From: Gloeobacter morelensis MG652769
GTDB lineage: Bacteria; Cyanobacteriota; Cyanobacteriia; Gloeobacterales; Gloeobacteraceae
Direction: 5' to 3'
Assembly: GCF_021018745.1 (NCBI RefSeq)
Contig: NZ_CP063845.1
Location: forward strand, 1,550,001-1,614,000
DNA length: 64,000 bases
Positions 26,268-35,786 of the stretch are shown in pieces. The notes below the pieces were generated by a model. The model made no database searches. It saw nothing but the letters and a program-made list of their open reading frames with translations, and was not told where the DNA came from. Each line of letters begins with the position of its first letter. Within the stretch, counting starts at the first letter, position 1. The position numbers and the translations under genes are program-made.

Positions 26268-27155
26268 TCATGCGAGCGGCAGGGTATCCGTTGCCGGGCA
26301 CCGCAAATCGAGGCTGATGTCGAGCCAGGGGGCGCGGGTGATCGTGGCGCTGGTGGAAATGTAATCGACGCCGGTCGCGGCGACAGCGGCCAGGGTATCG
26401 AGGGTGATGTTGCCGGACGCCTCGGTGAGGGCGCGGCCCGCGATCAGCTGTACTGCCTCGCGCATGCGCTCGACCGGCATGTTGTCGAGCATGATTACCT
26501 GCACACCGCACCCGAGCGCCTCCTGGACCTGTTCGAGCGATTCGGTCTCGACTTCGATGGGCATCAAAAACGGGATGCGTCCGCGCAGGCGCTCGACCGC
26601 CGGCCGGATGCCCCCGGCTGCCGCGATATGGTTGTCTTTGATCATGACGGCGTCGTCGAGGCCAAAGCGGTGGTTGACCGCACCCCCCACCCGCACGGCG
26701 TACTTTTCGATGAGCCGCAGCCCCGGTGTCGTCTTGCGCGTGTCGACCAACCGGGTACGAAGGCCCGCAAGCCGCTCGGCATAGCGGCGGGTGAGCGCGG
26801 CGATGCCGCTAAGGCGCTGCAGCAGATTGAGAGCTACCCGTTCTCCCATCAGCAGCGAGCGCACCGGCCCTTCGACAACGGCAATCACCGTGCGCGCTTC
26901 AGCGGCGATTCCTTCTTCGCACATCGGCGCAAAGCGCACCGCCGGATCGACGATGGCAAAGAGCCGTTCTACCAGGGGTAGCCCCGCCACTACCCCGGCT
27001 TCTTTGAGCAAAATTTCACCGTGGCCGTTGGGGCTATCTTCGGCAAACAGCGCCTCACTGGTGCGGTCTGCGCGGCCCCAATCCTCGGCAAGCCAACTGG
27101 AAAGCAGCGGGTCGACCAGCAACGGGTGCGGCAGAGCGTAGCGATTGGTGAGCAT
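26268..27155 (-). CDS. nadC: Nicotinate-nucleotide diphosphorylase (carboxylating)
   Basis: NadC converts quinolinate and PRPP to nicotinate mononucleotide in NAD synthesis. The 295-residue protein contains 'VALNLLQRLSGIAALTRRYA', 'LVDTRKTTPGLRLIEKYAVR' and 'NHRFGLDDAVMIKDNHIAAA', the catalytic Lys/Arg-rich core, plus 'VEVETESLEQVQEALG' and 'VDYISTSATITRAPWLDISL'. The start is ATG 27155 (MLTNRYALPHPLL); longer starts would run into the divergent trmD start at 27184. Only 28 bp separates the two divergent genes. Confidence 0.95.
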   Translation of the reverse strand: MLTNRYALPHPLLVDPLLSSWLAEDWGRADRTSEALFAEDSPNGHGEILLKEAGVVAGLPLVERLFAIVDPAVRFAPMCEEGIAAEARTVIAVVEGPVRSLLMGERVALNLLQRLSGIAALTRRYAERLAGLRTRLVDTRKTTPGLRLIEKYAVRVGGAVNHRFGLDDAVMIKDNHIAAAGGIRPAVERLRGRIPFLMPIEVETESLEQVQEALGCGVQVIMLDNMPVERMREAVQLIAGRALTEASGNITLDTLAAVAATGVDYISTSATITRAPWLDISLDLRCPATDTLPLA

Positions 27156-27183
27156 AATCTGATCGTAGGCCCCGTCAGGTGCA

Positions 27184-27867
27184 ATGCGGATCGACATCGT
27201 CACCTTGTTTCCGGAGTTCTTTACTTCACCTCTGCAGTGCAGTCTGCTCGGCAGGGCAATCGCAGGCGGCGTGTGCAGCGTCGCGATCACCAACCCGCGC
27301 GATTTTGCCGCCGACCGCTACCGGACGGTCGACGACACGCCCTACGGTGGTGGGGCGGGCATGGTGCTCAAACCCGAACCGCTCTTCGCGGCGGTCGAGT
27401 CGTTGCCGGTGCTTGAACCGCGGGCGGTGATCCTGCTTACCCCCCAAGGACAATCCCTCAAGCAGCCGCTGCTGCGCTCGCTCGCAGCCGATTACGCCCA
27501 ACTGGTGCTTCTGTGCGGCCATTACGAAGGGGTGGATGAGCGTGTGCGCGCGCATCTGGCCACCCACGAAATTTCGCTGGGGGATTTTGTGCTCACCGGT
27601 GGCGAGATCCCAGCTTTGGCGCTCATCGACGGGGTGGTGCGCCTGCTGCCCGGCACGGTCGGCAACCGCGCCTCCCTCGCCTCGGAAAGCTTCGAGGACA
27701 ACTTGCTGGAATATCCCCAGTACACCCGCCCAGCCAACTTTCGAGGCTGGCAGGTCCCGGAGGTGTTACTCAGCGGTCACCACGCCCAGATTGCCCGCTG
27801 GCGGCGCGAACAGCAGCTGGCGCGCACCCACGAGCGGCGGCCGGACTTGCAGCCGCCGGAGGCGTGA
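27184..27867 (+). CDS. trmD: tRNA (guanine-N1)-methyltransferase
   Basis: TrmD methylates G37 of tRNAs reading CUN, CCN and CGG, preventing +1 frameshifts. The 227-residue SPOUT enzyme starts '[20 protein letters not shown]' and carries '[20 protein letters not shown]', '[17 protein letters not shown]' and the knot '[20 protein letters not shown]', all diagnostic. The C-terminal '[20 protein letters not shown]' is also typical. Its stop is three bases before the next start, so the transporter gene is probably co-transcribed. The tRNA-Arg(CCG) at 51079 is a predicted substrate. Confidence 0.97.
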   Translation: MRIDIVTLFPEFFTSPLQCSLLGRAIAGGVCSVAITNPRDFAADRYRTVDDTPYGGGAGMVLKPEPLFAAVESLPVLEPRAVILLTPQGQSLKQPLLRSLAADYAQLVLLCGHYEGVDERVRAHLATHEISLGDFVLTGGEIPALALIDGVVRLLPGTVGNRASLASESFEDNLLEYPQYTRPANFRGWQVPEVLLSGHHAQIARWRREQQLARTHERRPDLQPPEA

Positions 27868-27870
27868 CCC

Positions 27871-29361
27871 ATGGGGCATCTGCTTCTGGTGGTCTTTTGG
27901 CTGTGCACAGCCTGGGCGGCTGGGGCTGAAGAACGGCTGGTGGTGGGCTCCAAGCGCTTCACCGAGTCCTACATTCTCGGAGAACTGGTGCGTCAGACGG
28001 CCGAGCGGGCGGGCGAGGCGCAGGTCACCCATCGCCAGGGGTTGGGCAACACGGGCATTTTGTTCGCAGCCCTGACCAGCGCTGAGATCGACCTTTACCC
28101 GGAGTACACCGGCACGATTGACAAAGAAGTGCTCAAAAACCGCACCCCGGCGGATCTGGCCACCCTGCGGCGGCAACTGGCCCCCCTCGGGCTGGGGGTG
28201 GGAGTCCTCCTCGGTTTCAACAACGCCTACGCCCTTGCCATGGGCGCGGAGCAGGCCGAGAAACTGGGCATCCGCACCCTTTCAGATTTGCAGCGCCACC
28301 CCGAACTGCGCTACGGGCTCTCGCAGGAATTTCTCAACCGCACCGACGGCTGGCCCGGGGTGCGGCGCGTCTACGGGCTTACCGCCCAACCGCGCGCCCT
28401 GGAGCACGGTCTGGCCTACGAAGCGATTGCCGCCGGACAGATTGACCTGATTGACATCTACTCGACCGACGCCAAGATCGACCGCTACCAGTTGCGGGTG
28501 CTCACCGACGATCGGCAGTTTTTTGCGGCCTACGACGCGGTGCTGCTCTACCGGCTGGACTTGCCGAAGCGATTGCCGAAGACTTGGGCTGTGATCGATA
28601 AATTGCAGGGCAAGCTTAACGAGCAACAAATGGCGCAACTGAACGCCGATGCAGAATTGCGCGGGCTTGCTTTTGCTGAAGTTGCCGGGCGGTTTTTGCG
28701 CGGCGAGACCGACCAGCCCGCGACCCGAAGCGGACTGGCCCATCAGATGTTGGGAGCAGATTTTGGGCGGCTTGCCTTCGAGCACTTGCTGCTCGTTTTT
28801 GCTTCGCTGCTGGTCGGCGTGGCCATCGGTGTGCCTCTGGGAATCTGGGCGGCGGCGAAACCGGCCCTTTCCCAGGTCATTCTCTCGGGTGTAGGCATCA
28901 TCCAGACGATCCCCTCGCTGGCGCTTTTGGCCTTTCTCATCCCGGTCCTGCAGCAGATCGGCACTTTCCCGGCCCTGGTGGCGCTGTTTCTCTATTCGCT
29001 GTTGCCCATCGTGCGCAACACTTACACCGGCTTGATGGACATCCCCCCCGGTCTGCGCGAATCGGGGCTTGCCCTGGGTCTGCCCGCAGGAGCCAGGTTG
29101 CGGCTGATCGAACTGCCCCTCGCTTCACGCGCGATCCTGGCTGGGATCAAAACCGCCGCCGTCATCAACGTCGGTACCGCCACGATCGCCGCGTTTATCG
29201 GCGCGGGCGGCTTTGGCGAGCGCATCGCCACGGGGCTTGCCCTCAACGACAACACCACGCTGCTCGCAGGTGCCATCCCGGCAGCCGGGTTGGCCCTGCT
29301 CGTGCAGTTCGCCTTTGATCTGCTCGAACGCTGGGTCGTACCCGGCGGCTTGCGTTCTTGA
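27871..29361 (+). CDS. Fused substrate-binding / permease of a glycine-betaine/choline-type ABC transporter
   Basis: A 496-residue fusion. A signal sequence (LLLVVFWLCTAWAAGAEER) leads into an OpuC/ProX-type substrate-binding domain, 'VVGSKRFTESYILGELVRQT' to about residue 270. The C-terminal half is the ProW/OpuCB permease with 'LLVFASLLVGVAIGVPLGIW', 'IIQTIPSLALLAFLIPVLQQ' and the EAA-like 'GLRESGLALGLPAGARLRLI'. Typical substrates are glycine betaine, choline or carnitine, imported under osmotic stress. The ATPase gene is not adjacent; it must be elsewhere if the transporter works. Confidence 0.9.
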   Translation: MGHLLLVVFWLCTAWAAGAEERLVVGSKRFTESYILGELVRQTAERAGEAQVTHRQGLGNTGILFAALTSAEIDLYPEYTGTIDKEVLKNRTPADLATLRRQLAPLGLGVGVLLGFNNAYALAMGAEQAEKLGIRTLSDLQRHPELRYGLSQEFLNRTDGWPGVRRVYGLTAQPRALEHGLAYEAIAAGQIDLIDIYSTDAKIDRYQLRVLTDDRQFFAAYDAVLLYRLDLPKRLPKTWAVIDKLQGKLNEQQMAQLNADAELRGLAFAEVAGRFLRGETDQPATRSGLAHQMLGADFGRLAFEHLLLVFASLLVGVAIGVPLGIWAAAKPALSQVILSGVGIIQTIPSLALLAFLIPVLQQIGTFPALVALFLYSLLPIVRNTYTGLMDIPPGLRESGLALGLPAGARLRLIELPLASRAILAGIKTAAVINVGTATIAAFIGAGGFGERIATGLALNDNTTLLAGAIPAAGLALLVQFAFDLLERWVVPGGLRS

Positions 29362-29425
29362 AACAGCAGTCTTCCCGCAGCCGCTGCCGCAGGCCAAACC
29401 CGGCGGCCGCCCTCCCAAAATGCCC

Positions 29426-31063
29426 CTACATATATTGATGTGAATCATATTGTCTTTGCGCGAACAGGTCGCTTTTGCGGCTGAGGCGCTCGATCAGTTC
29501 GCGGGCGCGGCGGTAACCCACCTGGTCGTTGCGCTCGCGAAAGAGGGTTGCCGCCTTGCGCCAGTCGGCAAGCGCCGCACCGCGCTCGCCTAGGCCCGCG
29601 AGGGCCAGACCACGATTGAGAAAGATCGGGGCGCTGTCAAAGTGGTGGTCGAGCGCCCGGTCAAAATCGGCGATCGCCTTACGGTAGCTGTGCAGGCGGA
29701 AGTTGGCGAGGCCGCGGTTGTAGTAGGCCCGTCCGAAGGCCGGGTCGAGGGTGAGGGCCTGGTCGTAATCCGCCAGCGCCCCCTGGGTGTCCTGTAAACT
29801 GAGGCGGGCATTACCGCGGCCGACGAAGGCGGCGGCCAGTCTCGGCTCCAGGGCAATCGCCCGGTCGTAGTCGGCGATCGCCTCCTTGTAGGCTTTGCTG
29901 CGCACGTACAGTTCGGCCCGGCTGCGCAGGGCAAACGCTGAAGGCGACAGGTCGATAGCCCGGCCAAAATCGCTCAGTGCCCCCTGAAGATCCCCCAGGC
30001 GGGTGCGGGTGTCCGCCCGGCCGATGTAGGCGTCGGCAGCGCCCGGATCGAGGGCGAGCTGCCGGTCAAAATCGGCGAGTGCCCCTTTGTAGTCGCCCGC
30101 GCGGGTGCGCACCAGACCCCGATTGCCGTGGGCGGCGGCGAGCTTCGGCTCGAGGCGGATCGCTTCGCCCAGATCGGTGAGGGCCGCCGGATAGTCCTTC
30201 AATTCGGCTAGGGCGACGGCGCGGTTGAGGCGCAGCATGGCCGGTGCCGGGGCGTTCAGGGCAATGGCCCGGCTGAAATCGACGGCGGCGGCCCGGTACT
30301 CTTTGAGCTTGAGCTTCGCCAGGCCTCGCTTGGCGTGGGCGAGGGCGTGGCTTGTGTTGAGCTCGACGACCCGGTCCAGGGTTTCGACGGCGGCGGCGTA
30401 CTCGCCGCGCTGCTGCGCCAGAGCGGCCAGCTGCAGGTGGGCGGGCACGTAGTCGTGGGCCAGGGCCACCGCCCGCAAGTAGTCGGCGCGCGCCCCTTCG
30501 CGATCGCCGCGCTGGGCGCGCAGCAACCCCCGCTGCAGATAGGCGCGCTCCTTGCGGGCGTCGAGGGCAACGGCGCGATCGAGGTTGAGCAGCGCTCCGT
30601 CGCCGTCGCCCAAAGCGTACTGGGCCATCGCCCGCACTCTGAGCCCCTCGGCGTCGTCGGGGCTGAGCTGTACCGCCTTCAGATAATCGGCCCGGGCCGC
30701 AGACGCGGTACCGGCGGTAGCGTGCAGTTCGCCGCGCAGCAAATACGCTTCGCCATTGGCGGGCACCAACCGGATGGCCCGCTCGGCGTCCGCCAGGCCC
30801 CCTTTGAGATCCTCCAGGCGCAACCTTGCCTGGGCTCGCCACCGGTAGGCAGGTTCAAAGGCGGCATCCTGCCGGAGCAGCCGGTTGCACTCCTCGGCCA
30901 GGCGCGCGTAGTCGGCCCGCCGCAGGTGGGTCTGGGCCTGCTGCCACTGTTCTACCGGCATCGTCGCCTTGGGCGGTGCCGTCGGCCCCCCTGCAGCGGG
31001 AGGGACAATCCAGCCGAGCCAGGCGGCAACCAGCAAACTGAGCAAGCGACAAAAAGCAGTCAT
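29426..31063 (-). CDS. Exported TPR-repeat protein
   Basis: A 545-residue protein with a signal peptide (FCRLLSLLVAAWLGWIVPPA) and at least a dozen TPR units covering nearly the whole mature chain. Repeats such as 'GDYKGALADFDRQLALDPGA', 'GDLQGALSDFGRAIDLSPSA' and 'KAYKEAIADYDRAIALEPRL' show the canonical W/Y-x-G-A-x-A-x-P spacing. The DNA repeats themselves are recognisable (CGGTCGTAGTCGGCGATCGC-like blocks), indicating tandem expansion. A scaffold for periplasmic or membrane complexes is inferred. Start is ATG 31063. Confidence 0.88.
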   Translation of the reverse strand: MTAFCRLLSLLVAAWLGWIVPPAAGGPTAPPKATMPVEQWQQAQTHLRRADYARLAEECNRLLRQDAAFEPAYRWRAQARLRLEDLKGGLADAERAIRLVPANGEAYLLRGELHATAGTASAARADYLKAVQLSPDDAEGLRVRAMAQYALGDGDGALLNLDRAVALDARKERAYLQRGLLRAQRGDREGARADYLRAVALAHDYVPAHLQLAALAQQRGEYAAAVETLDRVVELNTSHALAHAKRGLAKLKLKEYRAAAVDFSRAIALNAPAPAMLRLNRAVALAELKDYPAALTDLGEAIRLEPKLAAAHGNRGLVRTRAGDYKGALADFDRQLALDPGAADAYIGRADTRTRLGDLQGALSDFGRAIDLSPSAFALRSRAELYVRSKAYKEAIADYDRAIALEPRLAAAFVGRGNARLSLQDTQGALADYDQALTLDPAFGRAYYNRGLANFRLHSYRKAIADFDRALDHHFDSAPIFLNRGLALAGLGERGAALADWRKAATLFRERNDQVGYRRARELIERLSRKSDLFAQRQYDSHQYM

Positions 31064-31180
31064 AGTCAAAAAGGTGAGCCAGCCGGTAAAAACCTGCTGT
31101 TCAATTTCAATAGGGATGCAACGGTTGTGGTCCGACGGCTCTTACACTAAATGGGCAAGAAATCCAGGGAGCATTGAACG

Positions 31181-31990
31181 ATGGCGATACCGGTGGTGGT
31201 GGTGGGATGCGCCGGCCAGATGGGCCGGGAGGTGGTGAAGGCGGTGCACGCCGCCCCTGACATGGCCGTCGTCGGCGCGGTCGACCGCAGCCATATTGAC
31301 GAGGATGCAGGCGAACTGGCCGGCATTGGACCCATCGACGTGCCGGTGACCGACAACCTTGAGATCACCTGCGCCATGGTCGCCCAGGAGCGCGCCCCCG
31401 GCGTGATGGTCGATTTTACGCACCCCCGGGGCCTCTACGACCGGGTGCGCTCGGCCATCGCCTACGGCATCCGGCCGGTGGTAGGCACCACCGGTCTGCC
31501 CCCCGAGCAGATTGAAGAACTGGCCGAATTTGCCGACAAGGCGAGCACCGGCTGCATCGTCGCCCCCAATTTCGCCATCGGCATGATCCTGCTGCAGCAG
31601 GCCTGCCTGCGGGCGGCAGAATATTTTGATCACGTCGAGATTATCGAGTTGCACCACAACCGCAAAGCCGACGCCCCGAGCGGCACGGCCCTGGCTACCG
31701 CCCAGATGATCGGCAGTACCGGCAAGACTTTCAACGTCCCTGAGGTGGACGAGAGCGAGCTGGTCGCCGGTGCCAGGGGTGGAGTGACCCCCGGCGATAT
31801 CCGCATCCATTCGCTGCGCCTGCCCGGTCTACTGGCCCACCAGGCCGTGGTCTTCGGCGGGCTTGGCCAGAGCTACACCCTGCGCCACGACACCACCGAC
31901 CGCGCCGCCTACATGCCCGGGGTGTTGCTTGCCATCCGCAAGGTGCTCGGTCTGAAGAGCCTGGTTTACGGGCTGGAGAAGATCCTTTGA
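31181..31990 (+). CDS. dapB: 4-hydroxy-tetrahydrodipicolinate reductase
   Basis: DapB makes tetrahydrodipicolinate in lysine/diaminopimelate synthesis. The 269-residue protein has the N-terminal Rossmann '[20 protein letters not shown]' and the signature '[20 protein letters not shown]' with the catalytic His and Lys. '[18 protein letters not shown]' and '[20 protein letters not shown]' also match. DAP is needed for the peptidoglycan remodelled by the MltA homologue at 11000. It is divergent from the TPR gene. Confidence 0.96.
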   Translation: MAIPVVVVGCAGQMGREVVKAVHAAPDMAVVGAVDRSHIDEDAGELAGIGPIDVPVTDNLEITCAMVAQERAPGVMVDFTHPRGLYDRVRSAIAYGIRPVVGTTGLPPEQIEELAEFADKASTGCIVAPNFAIGMILLQQACLRAAEYFDHVEIIELHHNRKADAPSGTALATAQMIGSTGKTFNVPEVDESELVAGARGGVTPGDIRIHSLRLPGLLAHQAVVFGGLGQSYTLRHDTTDRAAYMPGVLLAIRKVLGLKSLVYGLEKIL

Positions 31991-32065
31991 TGTGATACAG
32001 CACCGTCTGGGGGGCAATCGCCGCGTCCACCGCAACTTGTATGCCCCAGCCCAGAAGCAGGGTGT

Positions 32066-32716
32066 TTAGAAGCTGAATCTAAAACCCAACTCGACATTGT
32101 GGATGTTGGGGCTATCGGTGGTCAGACTGGTACCGAGGTTGTCGGTAAATCCGGGAGCGGCAGTGGCAAAATACCGATAACCGAGCAGAATCGTCGCACT
32201 CGAACCCAAGCGAAATCCGAGGCCGGCTTTGAACTGGTAGGCAAAGACGGTGCTGGAGCCGTTGACCGTCGTAAAACCCGGGGCGGTGATGTTGTTGGCT
32301 GAGATGCTGGAGACACCGGCACCGGCACCGATATACGGAGAGACGATATCGGTAATCTCAGGAAAGAGCAGGTCATAGTAGATATTCACCAATCCGGAGT
32401 AGGTGTCGATGTCGCCCCGCCCCGCGAAGGTATTGCCTTGAAAGACCAGCGAGCTGACATCGAAATTGGAGTAGGCGAATTCCCCTTCGATGCGAAAGCC
32501 GTTGTTGATACCGTAGCCAACCGCGCCGAAGGCAGTGTAGCCGGTATTTAAGTTGATAGCTGTACCCAGACTGGTGCCAATTCTGTTGGGAAACGACGCC
32601 CCACCGCCAGCCTGAATATACAAGCCTTCTGCAAACTGAGCCTGTACAGACGGTGCAAATATGCCCAAAAACGCTGCGCCGCTCAATATAGCGGTTACCA
32701 TGCTTTTCATGTTCAC
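32066..32716 (-). CDS. Outer-membrane beta-barrel protein
   Basis: A 216-residue protein with signal peptide (MVTAILSGAAFLGIFAPSVQ-AQ) and alternating-residue beta strands: 'AEGLYIQAGGGASFPNRIG', 'TGYTAFGAVGYGINNGFRIE', 'TYSGLVNIYYDLLFP', and a terminal 'NIHNVELGFRFSF' ending in Phe, the classical outer-membrane assembly signal. It matches the OmpA/Msp2-like eight-strand barrel type. Ligand unknown. The gene is divergent from the plus-strand gene at 32934. Confidence 0.88.
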   Translation of the reverse strand: MNMKSMVTAILSGAAFLGIFAPSVQAQFAEGLYIQAGGGASFPNRIGTSLGTAINLNTGYTAFGAVGYGINNGFRIEGEFAYSNFDVSSLVFQGNTFAGRGDIDTYSGLVNIYYDLLFPEITDIVSPYIGAGAGVSSISANNITAPGFTTVNGSSTVFAYQFKAGLGFRLGSSATILLGYRYFATAAPGFTDNLGTSLTTDSPNIHNVELGFRFSF

Positions 32717-32798
32717 TCCCCCATTAACCCAAAGCTAAAATTGATGCTACCCCGCCAAAGTAAAGAAAGCGTTAAATGCTTCAAAATACGAGAAATGG

Positions 32799-32804
32799 TA
32801 TAGT
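32799..32804 (+). promoter_or_regulatory. Possible -10 box upstream of the secreted repeat protein
   Basis: TATAGT lies about 130 bases upstream of the ATG at 32934 in an otherwise AT-rich divergent intergenic region. No convincing -35 is seen at standard spacing, so this is tentative. Confidence 0.3.
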
Positions 32805-32933
32805 TTCCTCCGAGTAGTTTGCAGCCGTTCAGCGCGGCGGCGCCTCTCCCCACAGCAGTGGGTAAAGCTGCCGGACTCCCGAGAAGCCGGAGATACTGAC
32901 CTCGCCCCCATCGCTACAGGAGCATTTTTCATC

Positions 32934-33347
32934 ATGCCGAGCAAACATTTTTTTCCTAGCGTTCTGGGTGTGTGCCTGCTCATTGCCGCCGCCGTCCCGG
33001 TGTCGGCGCAGGCGCCCGATGCGCCGGGGCGGGGGACGGAACTTTCCCCCGAGCAGCAGACAGCTTTGCGCCAGGCGATTGGCGAATGCCGCACGCAAAA
33101 CGAGAAGCCGCCGGCCGTGCGCGCCTGCGTACAGCAGCGCCTGGGCGGGGTCCTCACCCCCGAGCAGATGCAGGGTTACACGCGCGGCCGCGCCCAGGGC
33201 TACGGCAGCGAAGGTCCGTCCAACCTGAGCGAAGAGCAGCGCGCTGCCCGGCGCGAGACCATCCAGCAGTGCCGCACCCAAAACCAACAGCAGGGTCCGG
33301 AGGCCGTGCGCGCCTGCGTGCAGCAAAAGCTGAATCTCCCCAACTAA
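32934..33347 (+). CDS. Small secreted protein with an internal tandem duplication
   Basis: A 137-residue protein with a signal peptide (FPSVLGVCLLIAAAVPVSAQ). The mature region contains two copies of a roughly 33-residue unit: 'TELSPEQQTALRQAIGECRT' with 'AVRACVQQRLGG', and 'NLSEEQRAARRETIQQCRTQ' with 'AVRACVQQKLN'. Each unit has two Cys about 14-16 residues apart, likely forming a disulfide-linked helical hairpin. No known family recognised. CAGGAGC lies upstream of the ATG. A one-helix membrane peptide is encoded 18 bp downstream. Confidence 0.8.
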   Translation: MPSKHFFPSVLGVCLLIAAAVPVSAQAPDAPGRGTELSPEQQTALRQAIGECRTQNEKPPAVRACVQQRLGGVLTPEQMQGYTRGRAQGYGSEGPSNLSEEQRAARRETIQQCRTQNQQQGPEAVRACVQQKLNLPN

Positions 33348-33365
33348 GGCCCAACCGGCAGTGCA

Positions 33366-33473
33366 ATGAACCGCGAATGGCTGGTGTTCCTGGCCTGCAT
33401 AGCCGGGCTGGTGCTCTATCTGGTTGCCTCGGCGCGGACCGAGATGTTTACGAAGTGGCCCTGGCGGCGGTGA
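33366..33473 (+). CDS. Single-helix membrane microprotein (35 aa)
   Basis: A 35-residue frame: MNREWLVFLACIAG-type start, one transmembrane helix 'WLVFLACIAGLVLYLVASA', and a basic end FTKWPWRR consistent with N-out/C-in or N-in topology by the positive-inside rule. It starts 18 bp after the preceding stop and ends before the convergent S9 peptidase gene. The clear hydrophobic/charged arrangement supports a real gene despite its size. Function unknown. Confidence 0.55.
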   Translation: MNREWLVFLACIAGLVLYLVASARTEMFTKWPWRR

Positions 33474-33496
33474 GCGGCCGCCAAGGCCTGCCTATC

Positions 33497-35683
33497 CTAC
33501 GGTGCCTCCTGCCGCACCGCTCCGGCCGGGGGCAGGTCGTACTCGGGTTTGGAGACACCCTGCAAATATTTGTCGAACCAGCCCACGATGTGCTGCAGCC
33601 GCTCGATGCGGTGCGACGGCTTGCCCGTGCGCGACAGGTCGTGGTTCTCGCCGGGAAATTGCACCATCACCACCGGCCGCTTCAGGTACTTGAGCGCCCG
33701 AAACAGCTGCTCACCCCCGGCCCCGGGTGGGGTGCGCAGGTCCGCCTCCCCTTCGATGAGCATCAGGGGTGTCTTGATTTTTTCGACGTAAGTCAGGGGC
33801 GAGCGGGCCTTGAAATCGGCCTCCTCCCGCCAGGGGGCTCCTCGAAACCAGGTCGGCGTAAAGAGGGTGAAGTCGGCGGTGTACCACCAACTCGCCCAGT
33901 CGGCGATCGAGCGCTGGGATACCGCCGCTTTGAAGCGATCGGTCTGGCCCACCAGCCAGTTGGTGAGCACCCCGCCGCCGCTGCCGCCGGTCACCCCCAA
34001 CCGGTTCACATCGACGTAACCGCGCCCCAGCAGATAGTCCACCCCGGCCAACAGATCTTTGGCATCGTCGCCGGGATAGTTGAACTGGATGCTGTTGCCG
34101 AACTTTTGACCGTAGCTGGTGGAGCCGCGCGGGTTGGTGTAGAGCACCACATAACCTTTGGCGGCCATCCACTGCACTTCGTGGAAAAACGTGTACCCCC
34201 AGGCAATGTGGGGGCCACCGTGGATGTTCAGTATCAACGGATACTTTTTTCCCGCCTCGAATCCGGGCGGCTTGAACACCCAGCCTTGAATTTTCTGGCC
34301 GTCGAAGCTGGGGTAGTTGATCTCCTCCGGTGCGCTGAGCTGGAGCGTGTCGAACAATTCGCTATTCCCACGGGTGAGCCGGCGCGGCGGCGCTCCCTGG
34401 GCGAGCAAGTAAAGCTCACCCACTTCGCTCGGCTGGGAGATTACCGCGGCGAAGCGGCTGCCGTCGGGGGTGGCGGTATATTCGGCGATCTCGTGATCGC
34501 CGGTGGTCACGTCGCTCGTCTGACCGCTCGCGGCGTCGAAGCGCTTGAGGTTGGCGCGACCCCGCTCGGCGGACGCAATCACAATCGAGCGGCCGTCGGC
34601 ACTCCAGACGGGCCGGTAGCTGGAGGTGGCCCGGGGAGCGCGCTGATCCCCCCCGATACCATCCCCAATGTCAAAGTCATAATCGGCGGTCAAATTTCGA
34701 GGTGCTGCCCCCGAGCTGAGATCGGCTACGAACAGGTCCGGTTGGGTATACGAGTACTCGGGCTTACCGTTGACGAACCCGACACAGGCGATCTGTCTGC
34801 CGTCGGGGCTGAGGGCGAAAGCACCAAAGATCGGTCCGTCGATATCCACGACCCGGCGGATCGGCCCGCCGTTTGCGGAAACGGCGTAGATGTCGCCGTC
34901 AGCAGGCTGGTAGTATGCTTCGCGTGCCCGGTCGGAGATAAAGTACAACTGCGAGCTGTCCGGGGACCAGACAGGAGATTCCTCCTCAAATTCGCCTTGG
35001 GTGATCTGTTTGGCCGCCGGGGGGGGTGCTGCCGCATCGGTGGGCAACTCGACCATCCAGATGTGGTCGGGCCGGTCCGTCTCCAGGTAGCCGGCACCGT
35101 TCAAGCGGTAGACGGCCCGCTTGATCACGCGCACGTCGCTTTTTTTGGGCTTGTCGCCTTCGCCGCTTTTTTTGATGTCCTCGTCTTTGGTGGAGGAAGT
35201 AAAGGCGATACGGCGGCTATCGGGGGACCAGGAGATTCCCCCGGCTCCCTTGGGCAGATCGCTCAAAGCCCGCGCTTCACCCCCCTCGATGGACAACAGA
35301 TAAATCTGGGGCGGCTCGGGTTTGCCGTCTTTTTCTGCTGAGCGCAAAAAGGCCAGGGTCTTGCCGTCCGGCGACCAGCGCGGGCTGCTGTCGCGCGGAC
35401 CGGCGCTGAGCGGGCGCGCTTGACCGGTGGCGGTCGAAACTTGCCACAGGGAAGTGGTGTAAGTATCTTTTTTCTCATCGACGCTCACCCGCACATAGAC
35501 GATGCGCGCACCGTCGGGCGAAAGGCGCGGGTCGGCGACCCAGCTGAATTTGAGCAAATCTTTTTCGGTGATGGGTCGCCTGGATTCGGCGGCAATCCCC
35601 GCAGTGGGAACAGCAAAACCGGCATAGCAAACAAGGACGGTGGCAGCTAGGACAGCACGCCGGCAAAGAGATTTCAATCCCAT
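33497..35683 (-). CDS. S9-family prolyl oligopeptidase-like serine peptidase, exported
   Basis: A 728-residue protein with a signal peptide and two parts: an N-terminal WD40-like (PD40) beta-propeller with repeats such as 'DSSPRWSPDGKTLAFLRSAE' and 'GGISWSPDSRRIAFTSS', and a C-terminal alpha/beta hydrolase. Catalytic Ser is in 'LGVTGGSGGGVLTNWL', Asp in 'MLIEGEADLRTPPGAGGE', and His in 'FPGENHDLSRTGKPSHR'. This matches the acylaminoacyl/dipeptidyl peptidase S9C group, which trims peptides in the periplasm. Length is typical. Confidence 0.92.
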   Translation of the reverse strand: MGLKSLCRRAVLAATVLVCYAGFAVPTAGIAAESRRPITEKDLLKFSWVADPRLSPDGARIVYVRVSVDEKKDTYTTSLWQVSTATGQARPLSAGPRDSSPRWSPDGKTLAFLRSAEKDGKPEPPQIYLLSIEGGEARALSDLPKGAGGISWSPDSRRIAFTSSTKDEDIKKSGEGDKPKKSDVRVIKRAVYRLNGAGYLETDRPDHIWMVELPTDAAAPPPAAKQITQGEFEEESPVWSPDSSQLYFISDRAREAYYQPADGDIYAVSANGGPIRRVVDIDGPIFGAFALSPDGRQIACVGFVNGKPEYSYTQPDLFVADLSSGAAPRNLTADYDFDIGDGIGGDQRAPRATSSYRPVWSADGRSIVIASAERGRANLKRFDAASGQTSDVTTGDHEIAEYTATPDGSRFAAVISQPSEVGELYLLAQGAPPRRLTRGNSELFDTLQLSAPEEINYPSFDGQKIQGWVFKPPGFEAGKKYPLILNIHGGPHIAWGYTFFHEVQWMAAKGYVVLYTNPRGSTSYGQKFGNSIQFNYPGDDAKDLLAGVDYLLGRGYVDVNRLGVTGGSGGGVLTNWLVGQTDRFKAAVSQRSIADWASWWYTADFTLFTPTWFRGAPWREEADFKARSPLTYVEKIKTPLMLIEGEADLRTPPGAGGEQLFRALKYLKRPVVMVQFPGENHDLSRTGKPSHRIERLQHIVGWFDKYLQGVSKPEYDLPPAGAVRQEAP

Positions 35684-35786
35684 GGGCAGTCGCTTTCGGT
35701 GGAGTGTGGATCAGGGAGTCGGACTGTAAAATTCGTCCCGTGGTTCCAGGCCGCACCGAAAATAGGCGCCCACTGCAAATCGCCGC

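Noticed and set aside
32972-35341. 789-codon plus-strand open frame over the S9 peptidase gene
   Set aside because: It is antisense to a gene with full S9 motifs and a signal peptide, and its translation lacks domains; long antisense frames are expected at this GC content.
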